From: JAYELX01 sp964544065
Lineage (GTDB): Bacteria; Chloroflexota; Anaerolineae; Anaerolineales; UBA11858
Length of the DNA: 28,810 bases
Assembly (NCBI GenBank): GCA_964544065.1
Contig: CAZJBA010000014.1
Location: 1-28,810, forward strand
Reading direction: 5' to 3'
Position 1 is the first letter of the stretch. Each line of letters opens with the position of its first letter. The translations under genes were made by a program, and so were the position numbers. Below the pieces are notes generated by a model. That model saw only the letters and a list, made by a program, of their open reading frames with translations. It did not search any database and was not told where the DNA came from. Shown piece after piece: positions 6,875-14,523 of this stretch.

Positions 6875-8458
6875 ATGAAACATCCAAAAAGGCTCTGGAC
6901 GACGACCATTTTGCTTGGGCTGGCTTTCGACTTTCTCTTTTGGGAAAAGCCCCCCGGCATCTCGTTCGCGATTTTTGTCACCCTTATTCTCACCAGCGGG
7001 ATCACCCTTCTGCTCGTCGAAGAAGTGCGACCAGCACGACGCAGCCTGTGGCTGCTCCTACCGATCATCTTTTTCGGCGGGATGACCTTCGTCCGCGCCG
7101 AACCCTTGACCACCTTTTTGAACTACACGTTGACTCTTGTTTTCATGGCTTTTTTCGCTCTCAGCTTTCGCGGCGGGCGCTGGTTCCGCTACAGCGTCAG
7201 CGACTATGTAGCCGGGTTCTTCAAACTTGGCTACAGCGCCCTGGTCAAGCCCTTGGAATTCATCATCGAAACGCGCAAGGAACAAAGCCAGGATGAAGTT
7301 GAGGAAGAAAGGAAACAGTTTTGGCCCATCGTTCGAGGAGTATTGATCGCTCTTCCGATTGTAGCCCTTTTCACCGCCCTGCTCGCTTCCGCCGATTTGA
7401 TCTTTGCTCAGCGAGTGCAATCGTTCATAGGTTTTCTGCGACTCGAAAATCTGCCCGAATTGATCTTTCGCGGCATCTACATTCTCACGATTGGATACAC
7501 CTTGGTCGGCGTTTTGCTCTATGCGGCGCGCAAAAGCCGGGATGAAAAACTGATCGGTGAGGAAAAGCCCTTTCTCGCCCCCTTTTTGGGATTTACCGAA
7601 ACCGGCATCGTGCTCGGCAGCGTGATTTTTCTGTTTGCCACCTTCGTCGTGGTGCAGTTTCAATACTTTTTTGGCGGGCAAGCCAATATCAACATCGAGG
7701 GGTATACCTACGCGGAATACGCCCGCCGCGGCTTTGGTGAATTGGTCACGGTGGCGTTTTTCAGCCTGCTGCTCTTCCTGGGTCTGAGTTCGATCACCCG
7801 ACGCTCAGAAAAGAACCAGCAAAAGACGTTTTCTGGCCTGGGCATTGCCCTGGTCGCGCTGGTATTGGTAATGCTTGTTTCCGCCTTTCGACGGCTGATG
7901 CTATATGAAGCCGCCTACGGTTTTTCGCGTATGCGCATCTACCCCCATGTCTTCATGATTTGGCTCGGCGCGCTGCTTGTTGCCGTGGTCGTTCTTGAGG
8001 TGGTCCAACGCCAACGCGCTTTTGCGCTTGCCATGACTTTTGCGATCATAGGATTCCCAGCCACGCTCAACCTGCTCAATGTGGATGCGTTCATTGTCGA
8101 TCAAAATGTGACTCGCTCTGCTGCCTCCAACGAATTGGATGTCGCTTATCTTTCTTCCCTCTCGGACGATGCCGTTCCAGCTTTGGCCAGCACCCTCGAG
8201 GGAGAATCGGTCTCATCCGCGACCCGGGAAGGGATCGGGGCTGCCTTGGTTTGTTACCGGCATCTCAACCAGGATCGATTGGCCGAATCGCGCCCGTGGC
8301 AATCCTTCCACCTTTCCCATTGGAGGGCGCCTCGAATTTACGATCAGACCGAATCCCAATTAGACGGTTATACGCTCAATGACGATGCCTGGCCCGTCAT
8401 CGTCACCGGCCCCGAGGGGACAGAGTTTCAGTGCCAAAGTGATTTCATTTGGGATTAA
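6875..8458 (+). CDS. DUF4173-family polytopic membrane protein
   Basis: 527 aa. The protein has many hydrophobic helices (about ten), with a charged cytoplasmic-type loop at about 132-150 (IETRKEQSQDEVEEERKQ). Residues from about 310 read as the conserved family part: GLGIALVALVLVMLVSAFRRLMLYEAAYGFSRMRIYPHVFMIWLGALLVA. A C-terminal soluble stretch then carries LDVAYLSSLSDDAVPALAS. These are features I recognise from DUF4173 proteins, whose biochemical role is unknown. Translation begins from an ATG 5 bases after AAGGAGG. The gene stops 9 bases before the first assembly gap, so its downstream partner, if any, is hidden. No enzymatic motif is visible. Confidence 0.75.
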   Translation: MKHPKRLWTTTILLGLAFDFLFWEKPPGISFAIFVTLILTSGITLLLVEEVRPARRSLWLLLPIIFFGGMTFVRAEPLTTFLNYTLTLVFMAFFALSFRGGRWFRYSVSDYVAGFFKLGYSALVKPLEFIIETRKEQSQDEVEEERKQFWPIVRGVLIALPIVALFTALLASADLIFAQRVQSFIGFLRLENLPELIFRGIYILTIGYTLVGVLLYAARKSRDEKLIGEEKPFLAPFLGFTETGIVLGSVIFLFATFVVVQFQYFFGGQANINIEGYTYAEYARRGFGELVTVAFFSLLLFLGLSSITRRSEKNQQKTFSGLGIALVALVLVMLVSAFRRLMLYEAAYGFSRMRIYPHVFMIWLGALLVAVVVLEVVQRQRAFALAMTFAIIGFPATLNLLNVDAFIVDQNVTRSAASNELDVAYLSSLSDDAVPALASTLEGESVSSATREGIGAALVCYRHLNQDRLAESRPWQSFHLSHWRAPRIYDQTESQLDGYTLNDDAWPVIVTGPEGTEFQCQSDFIWD

Positions 8459-8467
8459 CGACGTACA

Positions 8468-8567
8468 NNNNNNNNNNNNNNNNNNNNNNNNNNNNNNNNN
8501 NNNNNNNNNNNNNNNNNNNNNNNNNNNNNNNNNNNNNNNNNNNNNNNNNNNNNNNNNNNNNNNNNNN
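8468..8567. other. assembly gap (100 N)
   Basis: Exactly 100 N, the conventional scaffold placeholder. The flanks share no duplicated sequence, so real sequence of unknown length is missing here, between the DUF4173 stop and a terminator upstream of dnaE. The lost part may include a gene, since a terminator (8668-8703) follows with no visible gene before it. Confidence 0.98.
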
Positions 8568-8622
8568 CTAGAGACCTTTTGTAGAAGTCATCGGGTGCAG
8601 TAAACCTCCAACAAGCAGATAG

Positions 8623-8637
8623 TCACTTGCGAAGTGA
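8623..8637. repeat. short palindrome TCACTT-GCG-AAGTGA
   Basis: Six-base arms separated by GCG, embedded in a run with further GTCAC motifs (8622-8644). It looks like a fragment of an interspersed palindromic repeat and lies between the assembly gap and the terminator. Confidence 0.4.
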
Positions 8638-8667
8638 TTGTCACCTAGCGGTTTATGAATCATCTTT

Positions 8668-8703
8668 CAGAAGAGCCTTTTCACTTGGCTCTTCTGATTT
8701 TTT
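8668..8703 (+). terminator. intrinsic terminator upstream of dnaE
   Basis: CAGAAGAGCC (8668-8677), 9-base loop, GGCTCTTCTG (8687-8696), followed by ATTTTTT (8697-8703). The perfect 10-bp stem with a U tract on the plus strand would end a transcript coming from the region that is now in the gap. Confidence 0.9.
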
Positions 8704-8717
8704 AAGCAAACAATCAA

Positions 8718-8745
8718 TCTACAATCCCCCTGCTCGTGCTATAAT
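8718..8745 (+). promoter_or_regulatory. dnaE promoter
   Basis: A perfect TATAAT (8740-8745) with an upstream TG one base away (extended -10). A weak -35, TCTACA (8718-8723), is at 16-base spacing. It lies just after a terminator and 59 bases before the dnaE start, leaving a leader of roughly 50 nt. Confidence 0.75.
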
Positions 8746-8804
8746 CACGGCATACATTTTATCGGTTTCCCGAATCCATTTTAAGCTACCAAAACAAGCA
8801 CACT

Positions 8805-11800
8805 ATGTCCTTCGTCCATCTCCACGTTCACACCGAATACTCGATTCTGGATGGCTTCAGCAAGATCGACAAGCTGGTTCAGCGCACCAAAGAGATGGGT
8901 ATGCCCGCGGTCGCTATCACCGATCACGGCACCATGTTTGGGGTCATCGATTTCTATAATGCCGCCACCGAGGCAGGCATCAAACCCATCATCGGAGTGG
9001 AAAGCTATCTCGCCGCACGGACGATGCAGGATCGGGTCGCAAAATATGACAAAAAATCCAGCCACCTGCTGCTTTTAGCGGAAAATGAAACCGGCTACAG
9101 AAATCTGCTCAAAATCGCCTCCGCCAGCCAATTGGAAGGGTTCTACTACAAACCGCGCATCGATCACGATTATTTGGCCGAACACGCTGAGGGCATCATC
9201 TGCACATCCGGTTGCATGGCTTCCGAAATCCCGCGTGCCATTCTCAATGGCAAGGAAGAAGCGGTCTACGAAAAGCTGGATTGGTATTTCGACGTTTTCG
9301 GGCGGGACAACTTTTTCCTTGAGCTTCAGCAGCATGAGATTTCCGAGCTGGACACAATCAACAAGGCCTTGCTGGAAATGGGCAAGCGCTACAACGCCCA
9401 ATACGTGGCCACCAACGATGTCCATTACATCGATCCCAAAGATGCCGACCTGCAAGATATCTTGTTAGCGGTTCAGACCGGCAAGTTGCTATCCAACCCG
9501 GACCGCATGCGCATGACCGACAGCACCTATTACCTGCGCTCCCCCGAAGAGATGGCCCGGCTCTTTGCCGAGGTCCCGGAAGCGATCAGCAACACCTTGG
9601 CCATTGCCGAACGCTGCGAGTTGGATTTGGGCTTCAAGGGCTATCGCCTGCCCAATTTCAAAGTTCCCAAAAACCATGATGCTGAATCCTATTTGCGGGA
9701 ACTGTGCGAGCGAGGGCTGCGCAAGCGCTATGGCGTTCACGCGGATGACGCCGAGGTGCGCGACCGCCTGGAATACGAACTGGGCATCATTCACGAAATG
9801 GGCTTTGACGCCTACTTCTTAATCGTGTGGGATTTGTGCCAATATGCTCAGGATCATGGCATCTGGTACAACGCCCGCGGCTCGGCGGCAGGCTCGATCG
9901 TGGCTTACACGCTGGAGATCACCATGGTCGATCCGCTGGAGCACGGCCTGATCTTCGAGCGTTTTCTCAACCCTGGCCGCGTCTCGATGCCGGATATCGA
10001 TCTCGACTTCCCCGACGACCGCCGCGAAGAATTGATGATCTACTGCGCCGAAAAATACGGCAGCGACAAAGTCGCCCAGATCATCACCTTTGGGACGATG
10101 AAAGCGCGCGCCGCCATCCGCGATGTTGGGCGGGTCAAAGACATTCCTATCTCCGAGGTGGACAAAATCGCCAAGATGATCCCCGCCGTTCCGGGCAAAA
10201 ACGTGACCATCGAGCAAGCGCTGGAAGAGTCGCCCGACTTCAAACAAGCTTACCAATCGGCCGATTATGTGCGCGACCTGGTTGACACCGCCCAAGGGAT
10301 GGAAGGCGTCACCCGCAACGCCGGCACCCACGCCGCCGGTGTGGTCGTCACAGACAAGCCCGTGATCGACTATGTGCCTCTCCACCGGCCCACCGGCAGC
10401 GCCCAGGACAGCCCGATTCAATCCGTGACTCAATTTGAAATGTCCATCATCGAGCAGTTGGGTCTGCTCAAGGTCGATTTTCTCGGTCTTTCGACGCTCA
10501 CGGTGATGACGCGGGCTTGCAACTTGATCGAGAAGCGTCATGGCAAGAGCTTCGATCTTGAAACTATTCCCCTTGATGATCCAAAAACCTATACACTGCT
10601 GAGCCACGGCGAAACCGTCGGTGTCTTCCAGGTCGAGAGCGCCGGGATGCGCCGCTATTTGACGGAGATGAAGCCCAAGCACCTCGATCACGTTCTTGCG
10701 ATGATCTCGCTCTACCGCCCCGGGCCGATCGAATTCATCCCCTCCTACATTGCCCGCATGCAAGGCAAGGAGGAGATCACCTACGACCACCCCAAGCTGG
10801 AACCCATTCTAAAAGAAACATATGGTATTACAGTCTATCAAGAACAAATCATGTATACAGCCATGAAACTGGCTGACTACACTGCATCTGAGGCGGATTT
10901 TCTCCGAAAAGCTGTAGCTAAAAAGAAGGCTAAGACATTATTAGAACAACGCAGCCGATTTGTCAGTGGTGCGATTGAAAACGGAGTTTCGGAAAAAACA
11001 GCGAACAAAATATTCGATAATTGGGAAGCCTTTGCGCGCTATGGTTTTCCTAAAGGCCACGCCGCCGACTACGCCGTCATCGCCGTGCAGACAGCCTATC
11101 TCAAAGCCCATTATCCCGTCGAGTACATGACCGCGCTGCTCTCGGTGTTCTTGTCCAACAGCGACAAAGTTGCCGCCTACATCGCCGATTGCCGCCGGAT
11201 GGACATCGAAATTCTTCCGCCCGACATCAACACCAGCGAGTGGGATTTCACCATCGAGGGCCAGGGCGAAGACGCCGCCATCCGCTTCGGGCTCGGTGCG
11301 GTCAAAAACGTCGGCCAAGGACCGATTGACGTGCTTGTATCGGCCCGCGCGGAGAAGCCCTTCGAAGACCTCAACGACCTCGTCCAGCGGGCTGACCTGC
11401 GCAAAATCGGCAAACGCTCGCTCGAATGCTTGATCAAAGTTGGGGTGCTCGACAGCCTCGGGCCGCGCCCGGCTCTGCTCAGCGTGCTCGACCGCCTCGT
11501 CTCGATCAGCGCGACCTATTTCGAGGCCGCCGACGTCGGCCAGATGACCATGTTCGGCGCCCAAACCGGCCTGGTCGAAAAAATCGAGCTCCCCGCCAGT
11601 AGCAGGGAAATCAGCCGCCGCGAACAACTCGACTGGGAGCGGGAACTGATCGGCGTCTACATCTCCGACCACCCCCTCAGCCCCGTCCTGGAGGCGATCA
11701 ATCAGAACGTCTCCTACCATTCCACCGAACTTGTCGAGGCGGAGGAAAACGAGTATGTGCGCGTGGCCGGGATCATCACCAACGTGCGCCCCTACACCAC

Positions 11801-12683
11801 CAAAAACGGCAAGGCGATGGCCTTCGTCACCATCGAAGATATGCAGGGCAGCATCGACCTGGTCGTCTTCCCGCGCACCTGGGGACGATATCGCCAACTG
11901 CTCGATTTTGACAACATCGTGCTTGTGGCAGGCAAGGTGGATGGAGGGGGAAATGAGCCCAAGATTTTGGTGGATCGAGTCACCACCGAGTTGAAACACG
12001 TTTCTCCCCTGGAGGATTCGCCCGCGTCCCGCCCCCGACAAACACGCCCCCCCACGCGGCAGGCTCCCGCACCGGAAACGGAATCCAGCCCCGAGGCGAC
12101 CGAGCCGACTCCCTCTTCCCCACCGAAACAGGTCACCGAGGGAGCGCAACCCTACGAGAACGGCCCGCCGCCCCCGGAGGCCTTTCCCCCCGATTGGGAC
12201 CTGCTCCATGCCGAGCCCGCCGAGGCGGAATCCGCTCCCGAAACGGAATCCCCAACGAGCGAGTCCGAGACTCCAAAGCCGCAACAGCGGGAAGAAGCCG
12301 CACCTGCGGAAGCGGACCCAGTCCTGCAAGAAGCCGCAAGGGAAGAAATCCATCCCCCCGAAGAAGAAATCGCCATCGCCGAAGTGCTTTCCAATCTGAC
12401 GCCCTTCCCGCCGGCCGAGGGCGACGAAGCTCGCATGCTCACGGTCATCTTGCGGCCGTCCAGCGACAAGGTGCGCGACAGCCTGTTGATGCGGCGGATT
12501 TTTGGCGAGTTGATCCGGCGGCCGGGCAACGATCATTTTGCATTTCACATTTTTGAGGGCCAGCGCGGCTTTTTGCTCGATTTCCCTAATTTCACCACCC
12601 ATCTTGACCCAGACGTGATCGCCGCGTTGCGAGCCCTGGTCGGCCCCGAAAACGTGCGCGTCGAACCGATCACGTTTCAGTAG
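8805..12683 (+). CDS. dnaE: DNA polymerase III subunit alpha DnaE
   Basis: 1292 aa. Catalytic subunit of the replicative polymerase. The N-terminal PHP domain appears to have a full metal-ligand set (H7, H9, D16, H41, E66, H87, C137, D205, H207), unlike the degenerate E. coli domain. The palm aspartates are in PDIDLDF (D397, D399) and KVDFLGL (D558). The fingers and HhH region follow. QMTMF at 913-917 matches the beta-clamp-binding motif position of other DnaE proteins. An OB fold (about 975-1060) is followed by a Pro/Glu-rich disordered stretch of about 135 residues (1069-1205) and a small C-terminal domain of about 85 residues. No strong Shine-Dalgarno is seen. Nucleotides about 10803-11050 are AT-rich compared with the rest of the gene. 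Confidence 0.96.
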   Translation: MSFVHLHVHTEYSILDGFSKIDKLVQRTKEMGMPAVAITDHGTMFGVIDFYNAATEAGIKPIIGVESYLAARTMQDRVAKYDKKSSHLLLLAENETGYRNLLKIASASQLEGFYYKPRIDHDYLAEHAEGIICTSGCMASEIPRAILNGKEEAVYEKLDWYFDVFGRDNFFLELQQHEISELDTINKALLEMGKRYNAQYVATNDVHYIDPKDADLQDILLAVQTGKLLSNPDRMRMTDSTYYLRSPEEMARLFAEVPEAISNTLAIAERCELDLGFKGYRLPNFKVPKNHDAESYLRELCERGLRKRYGVHADDAEVRDRLEYELGIIHEMGFDAYFLIVWDLCQYAQDHGIWYNARGSAAGSIVAYTLEITMVDPLEHGLIFERFLNPGRVSMPDIDLDFPDDRREELMIYCAEKYGSDKVAQIITFGTMKARAAIRDVGRVKDIPISEVDKIAKMIPAVPGKNVTIEQALEESPDFKQAYQSADYVRDLVDTAQGMEGVTRNAGTHAAGVVVTDKPVIDYVPLHRPTGSAQDSPIQSVTQFEMSIIEQLGLLKVDFLGLSTLTVMTRACNLIEKRHGKSFDLETIPLDDPKTYTLLSHGETVGVFQVESAGMRRYLTEMKPKHLDHVLAMISLYRPGPIEFIPSYIARMQGKEEITYDHPKLEPILKETYGITVYQEQIMYTAMKLADYTASEADFLRKAVAKKKAKTLLEQRSRFVSGAIENGVSEKTANKIFDNWEAFARYGFPKGHAADYAVIAVQTAYLKAHYPVEYMTALLSVFLSNSDKVAAYIADCRRMDIEILPPDINTSEWDFTIEGQGEDAAIRFGLGAVKNVGQGPIDVLVSARAEKPFEDLNDLVQRADLRKIGKRSLECLIKVGVLDSLGPRPALLSVLDRLVSISATYFEAADVGQMTMFGAQTGLVEKIELPASSREISRREQLDWERELIGVYISDHPLSPVLEAINQNVSYHSTELVEAEENEYVRVAGIITNVRPYTTKNGKAMAFVTIEDMQGSIDLVVFPRTWGRYRQLLDFDNIVLVAGKVDGGGNEPKILVDRVTTELKHVSPLEDSPASRPRQTRPPTRQAPAPETESSPEATEPTPSSPPKQVTEGAQPYENGPPPPEAFPPDWDLLHAEPAEAESAPETESPTSESETPKPQQREEAAPAEADPVLQEAAREEIHPPEEEIAIAEVLSNLTPFPPAEGDEARMLTVILRPSSDKVRDSLLMRRIFGELIRRPGNDHFAFHIFEGQRGFLLDFPNFTTHLDPDVIAALRALVGPENVRVEPITFQ

Positions 12684-12686
12684 CAT

Positions 12687-12878
12687 ATGCCGAAAGGGAT
12701 CATCGCCAGCGGGGGCCTGATTTTGCTCCTGGCGTTGGCAGCCTGCCAAACCGCTTCAAACGCGACTCCTTTCTCCGTGACAACACCGACGCCAGCATCC
12801 TGGTGGCAACCCGGGCCGGGCACAAACTGGCAATGGCAGATCGACGGCGAAGCGATCCCTTTGTCGTTTTTGGGGTAG
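12687..12878 (+). pseudogene. truncated lipoprotein, N-terminal remnant of a GH114-like endo-alpha-1,4-polygalactosaminidase
   Basis: 63 aa, starting 3 bases after the dnaE stop. It has a lipoprotein signal peptide with lipobox LALAAC (Cys20), a short Ser/Thr/Pro spacer, then SWWQPGPGTNWQWQIDG. That last motif is what I recognise as the start of the TM1410/GH114 catalytic barrel (usually W-x-P-x-PGTSWQWQL-x-G). The frame ends within ten residues, where some 230 residues of barrel would be expected, and no other frame downstream resumes the domain. I therefore read it as a deletion remnant. A genuine tiny lipoprotein is possible but less likely. Confidence 0.5.
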
Positions 12879-13002
12879 AATATGAAGTAGAGACCAAAGA
12901 TTTTTGTCCCCAGGCCAACATGATGAACTTTGATTTCCTCAAGAAAAACAGGGAACTCGACGCCTGGCGGGCAACCTGTCGATAGTCAAAAAGGAGAAAA
13001 GG

Positions 13003-13581
13003 ATGAATCGAAAACGAGCTTTTGTGATGATTTTGATAAGCCTTCTGATAGCCAGCCTGGCCTGTTCCCTGGTGGGAGGCCTCGGCGAGGAGGCTGTCGT
13101 TGAAGAGGCTGCGCCCGAAGCTGAGAGCGATGCAGCCGTTGAGGAGGAAGAAGCCGCTCCTACCGAGGAAGAACCGGTCGAGGAGGCCGAAGAGATGGAA
13201 GAACCCGAGGCAGAGGAAGCGGAAGAAGCCGAGCAAGTCGAAGAAGAGCAACCGGAAGAAGAGGATGCCGCTCCCGCCGAAGAGGAATCGGCCGAGTACG
13301 ACACCGAGTTCCCCCTGCCGGAGACGGTAGAGAATTTCATGGGCAGTGATGATACCCAGGTCAACTTTTCGACTGATCTGAGCATCGAAGAAGCGATTGA
13401 GTTCTATCGCCAAGCGTTTGAAGATGCGGGATTGACCGAGCGAACGATCAACACCGCGATTACTGACACGACCTTCAGCATGGTCTTCGACGGCCATGAA
13501 AGCGGCCAAGCTATCGTCGTTCAAGGGGTTGACCTTGGTGATGGCAGCACAAACATCAACATCCGGTTTGAGGACGTTTAA
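13003..13581 (+). CDS. lipoprotein with Glu-rich linker and small C-terminal domain
   Basis: 192 aa. A lipoprotein signal peptide ends in IASLAC (Cys21 the lipidation site), so the mature protein should sit on the outer face of the membrane. Residues 29-98 are an extreme Glu/Ala/Pro low-complexity tether. A folded domain of about 95 residues follows (PLPETVENFMG, then SIEEAIEFYRQAFEDAGLTER, then FDGHESGQAIVVQGVDLGDGSTNINIRFEDV). I have no named family for it; the alternating helix and strand pattern suggests a small alpha/beta sensor-like or binding domain. AGGAG precedes the ATG at good spacing. It is followed after 15 bp by the Trm112-family gene and shares its terminator. Confidence 0.8.
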   Translation: MNRKRAFVMILISLLIASLACSLVGGLGEEAVVEEAAPEAESDAAVEEEEAAPTEEEPVEEAEEMEEPEAEEAEEAEQVEEEQPEEEDAAPAEEESAEYDTEFPLPETVENFMGSDDTQVNFSTDLSIEEAIEFYRQAFEDAGLTERTINTAITDTTFSMVFDGHESGQAIVVQGVDLGDGSTNINIRFEDV

Positions 13582-13596
13582 CCAAGAGGAGGTTTT

Positions 13597-13815
13597 ATGG
13601 TAAGCAAGGACTTGATTGAAATTTTACGTTGCCCTGCCTGTGTGCAGGAAGGAGATGGGGAATTAGAGTATTACAAGGAATCGTGGTTCATTTGCCAGGA
13701 TTGTGGGCGCAAGTACCCCGTCCGCGAGGATATTCCCGTGATGCTCATCGATGAGGGAGACGAGTGGGTCGATACCCCCAAAGAGGATTTACCCGTTCCA
13801 CCACCGACGGAGTAA
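13597..13815 (+). CDS. Trm112-family (UPF0434/YcaR) zinc-ribbon protein
   Basis: 72 aa. Small protein of the Trm112 family with the typical LIEILRCPAC start and a CPAC/CQDC four-cysteine zinc knuckle (C12, C15, C33, C36), followed by YPVREDIPVML. In eukaryotes Trm112 activates several methyltransferases. The role of the bacterial homologues is not settled, though an activator or partner role is commonly assumed. GAGGAGG lies just before the ATG. It is the last gene before the strong hairpin at 13827-13857. Confidence 0.88.
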   Translation: MVSKDLIEILRCPACVQEGDGELEYYKESWFICQDCGRKYPVREDIPVMLIDEGDEWVDTPKEDLPVPPPTE

Positions 13816-13826
13816 CGAAAGAAAAG

Positions 13827-13857
13827 AGGCCGGGCAGCTTAGCTGCCCGGCCTTTTT
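13827..13857. terminator. strong intrinsic terminator, probably bidirectional
   Basis: AGGCCGGGCAG pairs with CTGCCCGGCCT around a small loop (arms 13827-13837 and 13843-13853), with TTTTT (13853-13857) on the plus strand for the Trm112 gene. On the minus strand the A-rich stretch before the stem gives a broken T run, so it may also stop the serS-DUF456 transcript, whose last stop codon is only 4 bases away. Confidence 0.93.
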
Positions 13858-13860
13858 GCA

Positions 13861-14513
13861 TCAGCCCCAATAGTTCCAGGCAGCCCATAAACCGAGCATG
13901 ACCAAACCAAGTAGAAAGCGGGCGATGAAGGATAATCCCAATCCGGTCAAGAGGCCGCGGACGACCTNNNNNNNNNNNNNNNNNNNNNNNNNNNNNNNNN
14001 NNNNNNNNNNNNNNNNNNNNNNNNNNNNNNNNNNNNNNNNNNNNNNNNNNNNNNNNNNNNNNNNNNNAGAAAGCGGGCGATGAAGGATAATCCCAATCCG
14101 GTCAAGAGGCCGCGGACGACCTGAGAGGCTTTCTTGCTATCACCCAGGTGTTGCAACTCCATCAAGAATAGCACCAGGGGAGCGGCGATCAGACCTCCCA
14201 GCGGGGGAAAGACGAACGTGAACACTAACCCGGCAAATAACGCCAAGAGGATAGAGCGCCAGGCGGCGCCCTCTTGGCGCGCTTTCGCGCCCATGAGCAC
14301 ATTGTCCACCGTCACGGCGATGAGCATCAACACCGTGATCAGGGCGAAGGCGATCCAGCCTAGAAGGCCAAACCCGAACAGGATACCGTAGACCAAGGCC
14401 GCGGCCCAGATGACGACATTACCGGGAAAGATGGGGATGACCAAACCAAGCTGCCCCACCAACATGGTCAGGAAGATCAGGATTTTGAGGGTTGAGGCTA
14501 GCCAGGGGGCCAA
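13861..14513 (-). CDS. DUF456-family membrane protein (interrupted by an artefactual gap)
   Basis: The open frame runs into 100 N at 13968-14067. The 55 bases on either side of the N run (13913-13967 and 14068-14122) are identical. Removing the N run and one copy gives one continuous frame of 165 aa that ends RFLLGLVMLGLWAAWNYWG at the stop 13861-13863. The protein has hydrophobic hairpins typical of DUF456: LVGQLGLVIPIFPGNVVIWAA near the N-terminus, a central AVTVDNVLMGAKARQEGA, then FVFPPLGGLIAAPLVLFLMEL. Function is unknown. The start is TTG at 14513, chosen because AGGAG overlapping the serS stop lies 7 bases before it. It is 10 bp downstream of serS and so under the same T-box. Confidence 0.82.
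13913..14122. other. assembly gap (100 N, 13968-14067) flanked by an exact 55-bp duplicated contig overlap
   Basis: 13913-13967 and 14068-14122 are identical over 55 bases, with the N run between them. This is what a scaffolder leaves when two contig ends overlap by a k-mer length and are not merged. Collapsing it restores an uninterrupted reading frame, which supports an artefact rather than a biological repeat. Confidence 0.96.
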
Positions 14514-14523
14514 AGCGAATCTC

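Noticed and set aside
10803..11052. AT-rich dnaE patch as an intein or inserted element
   Set aside because: The encoded residues are the normal conserved DnaE sequence (FLRKAVAKKK, GVSEKTANKIFDNW, YGFPKGHAA); nothing extra is inserted.
10941..12749. 602-codon open frame antisense to dnaE
   Set aside because: Shadow of dnaE codon bias; the sense strand encodes conserved polymerase motifs throughout.
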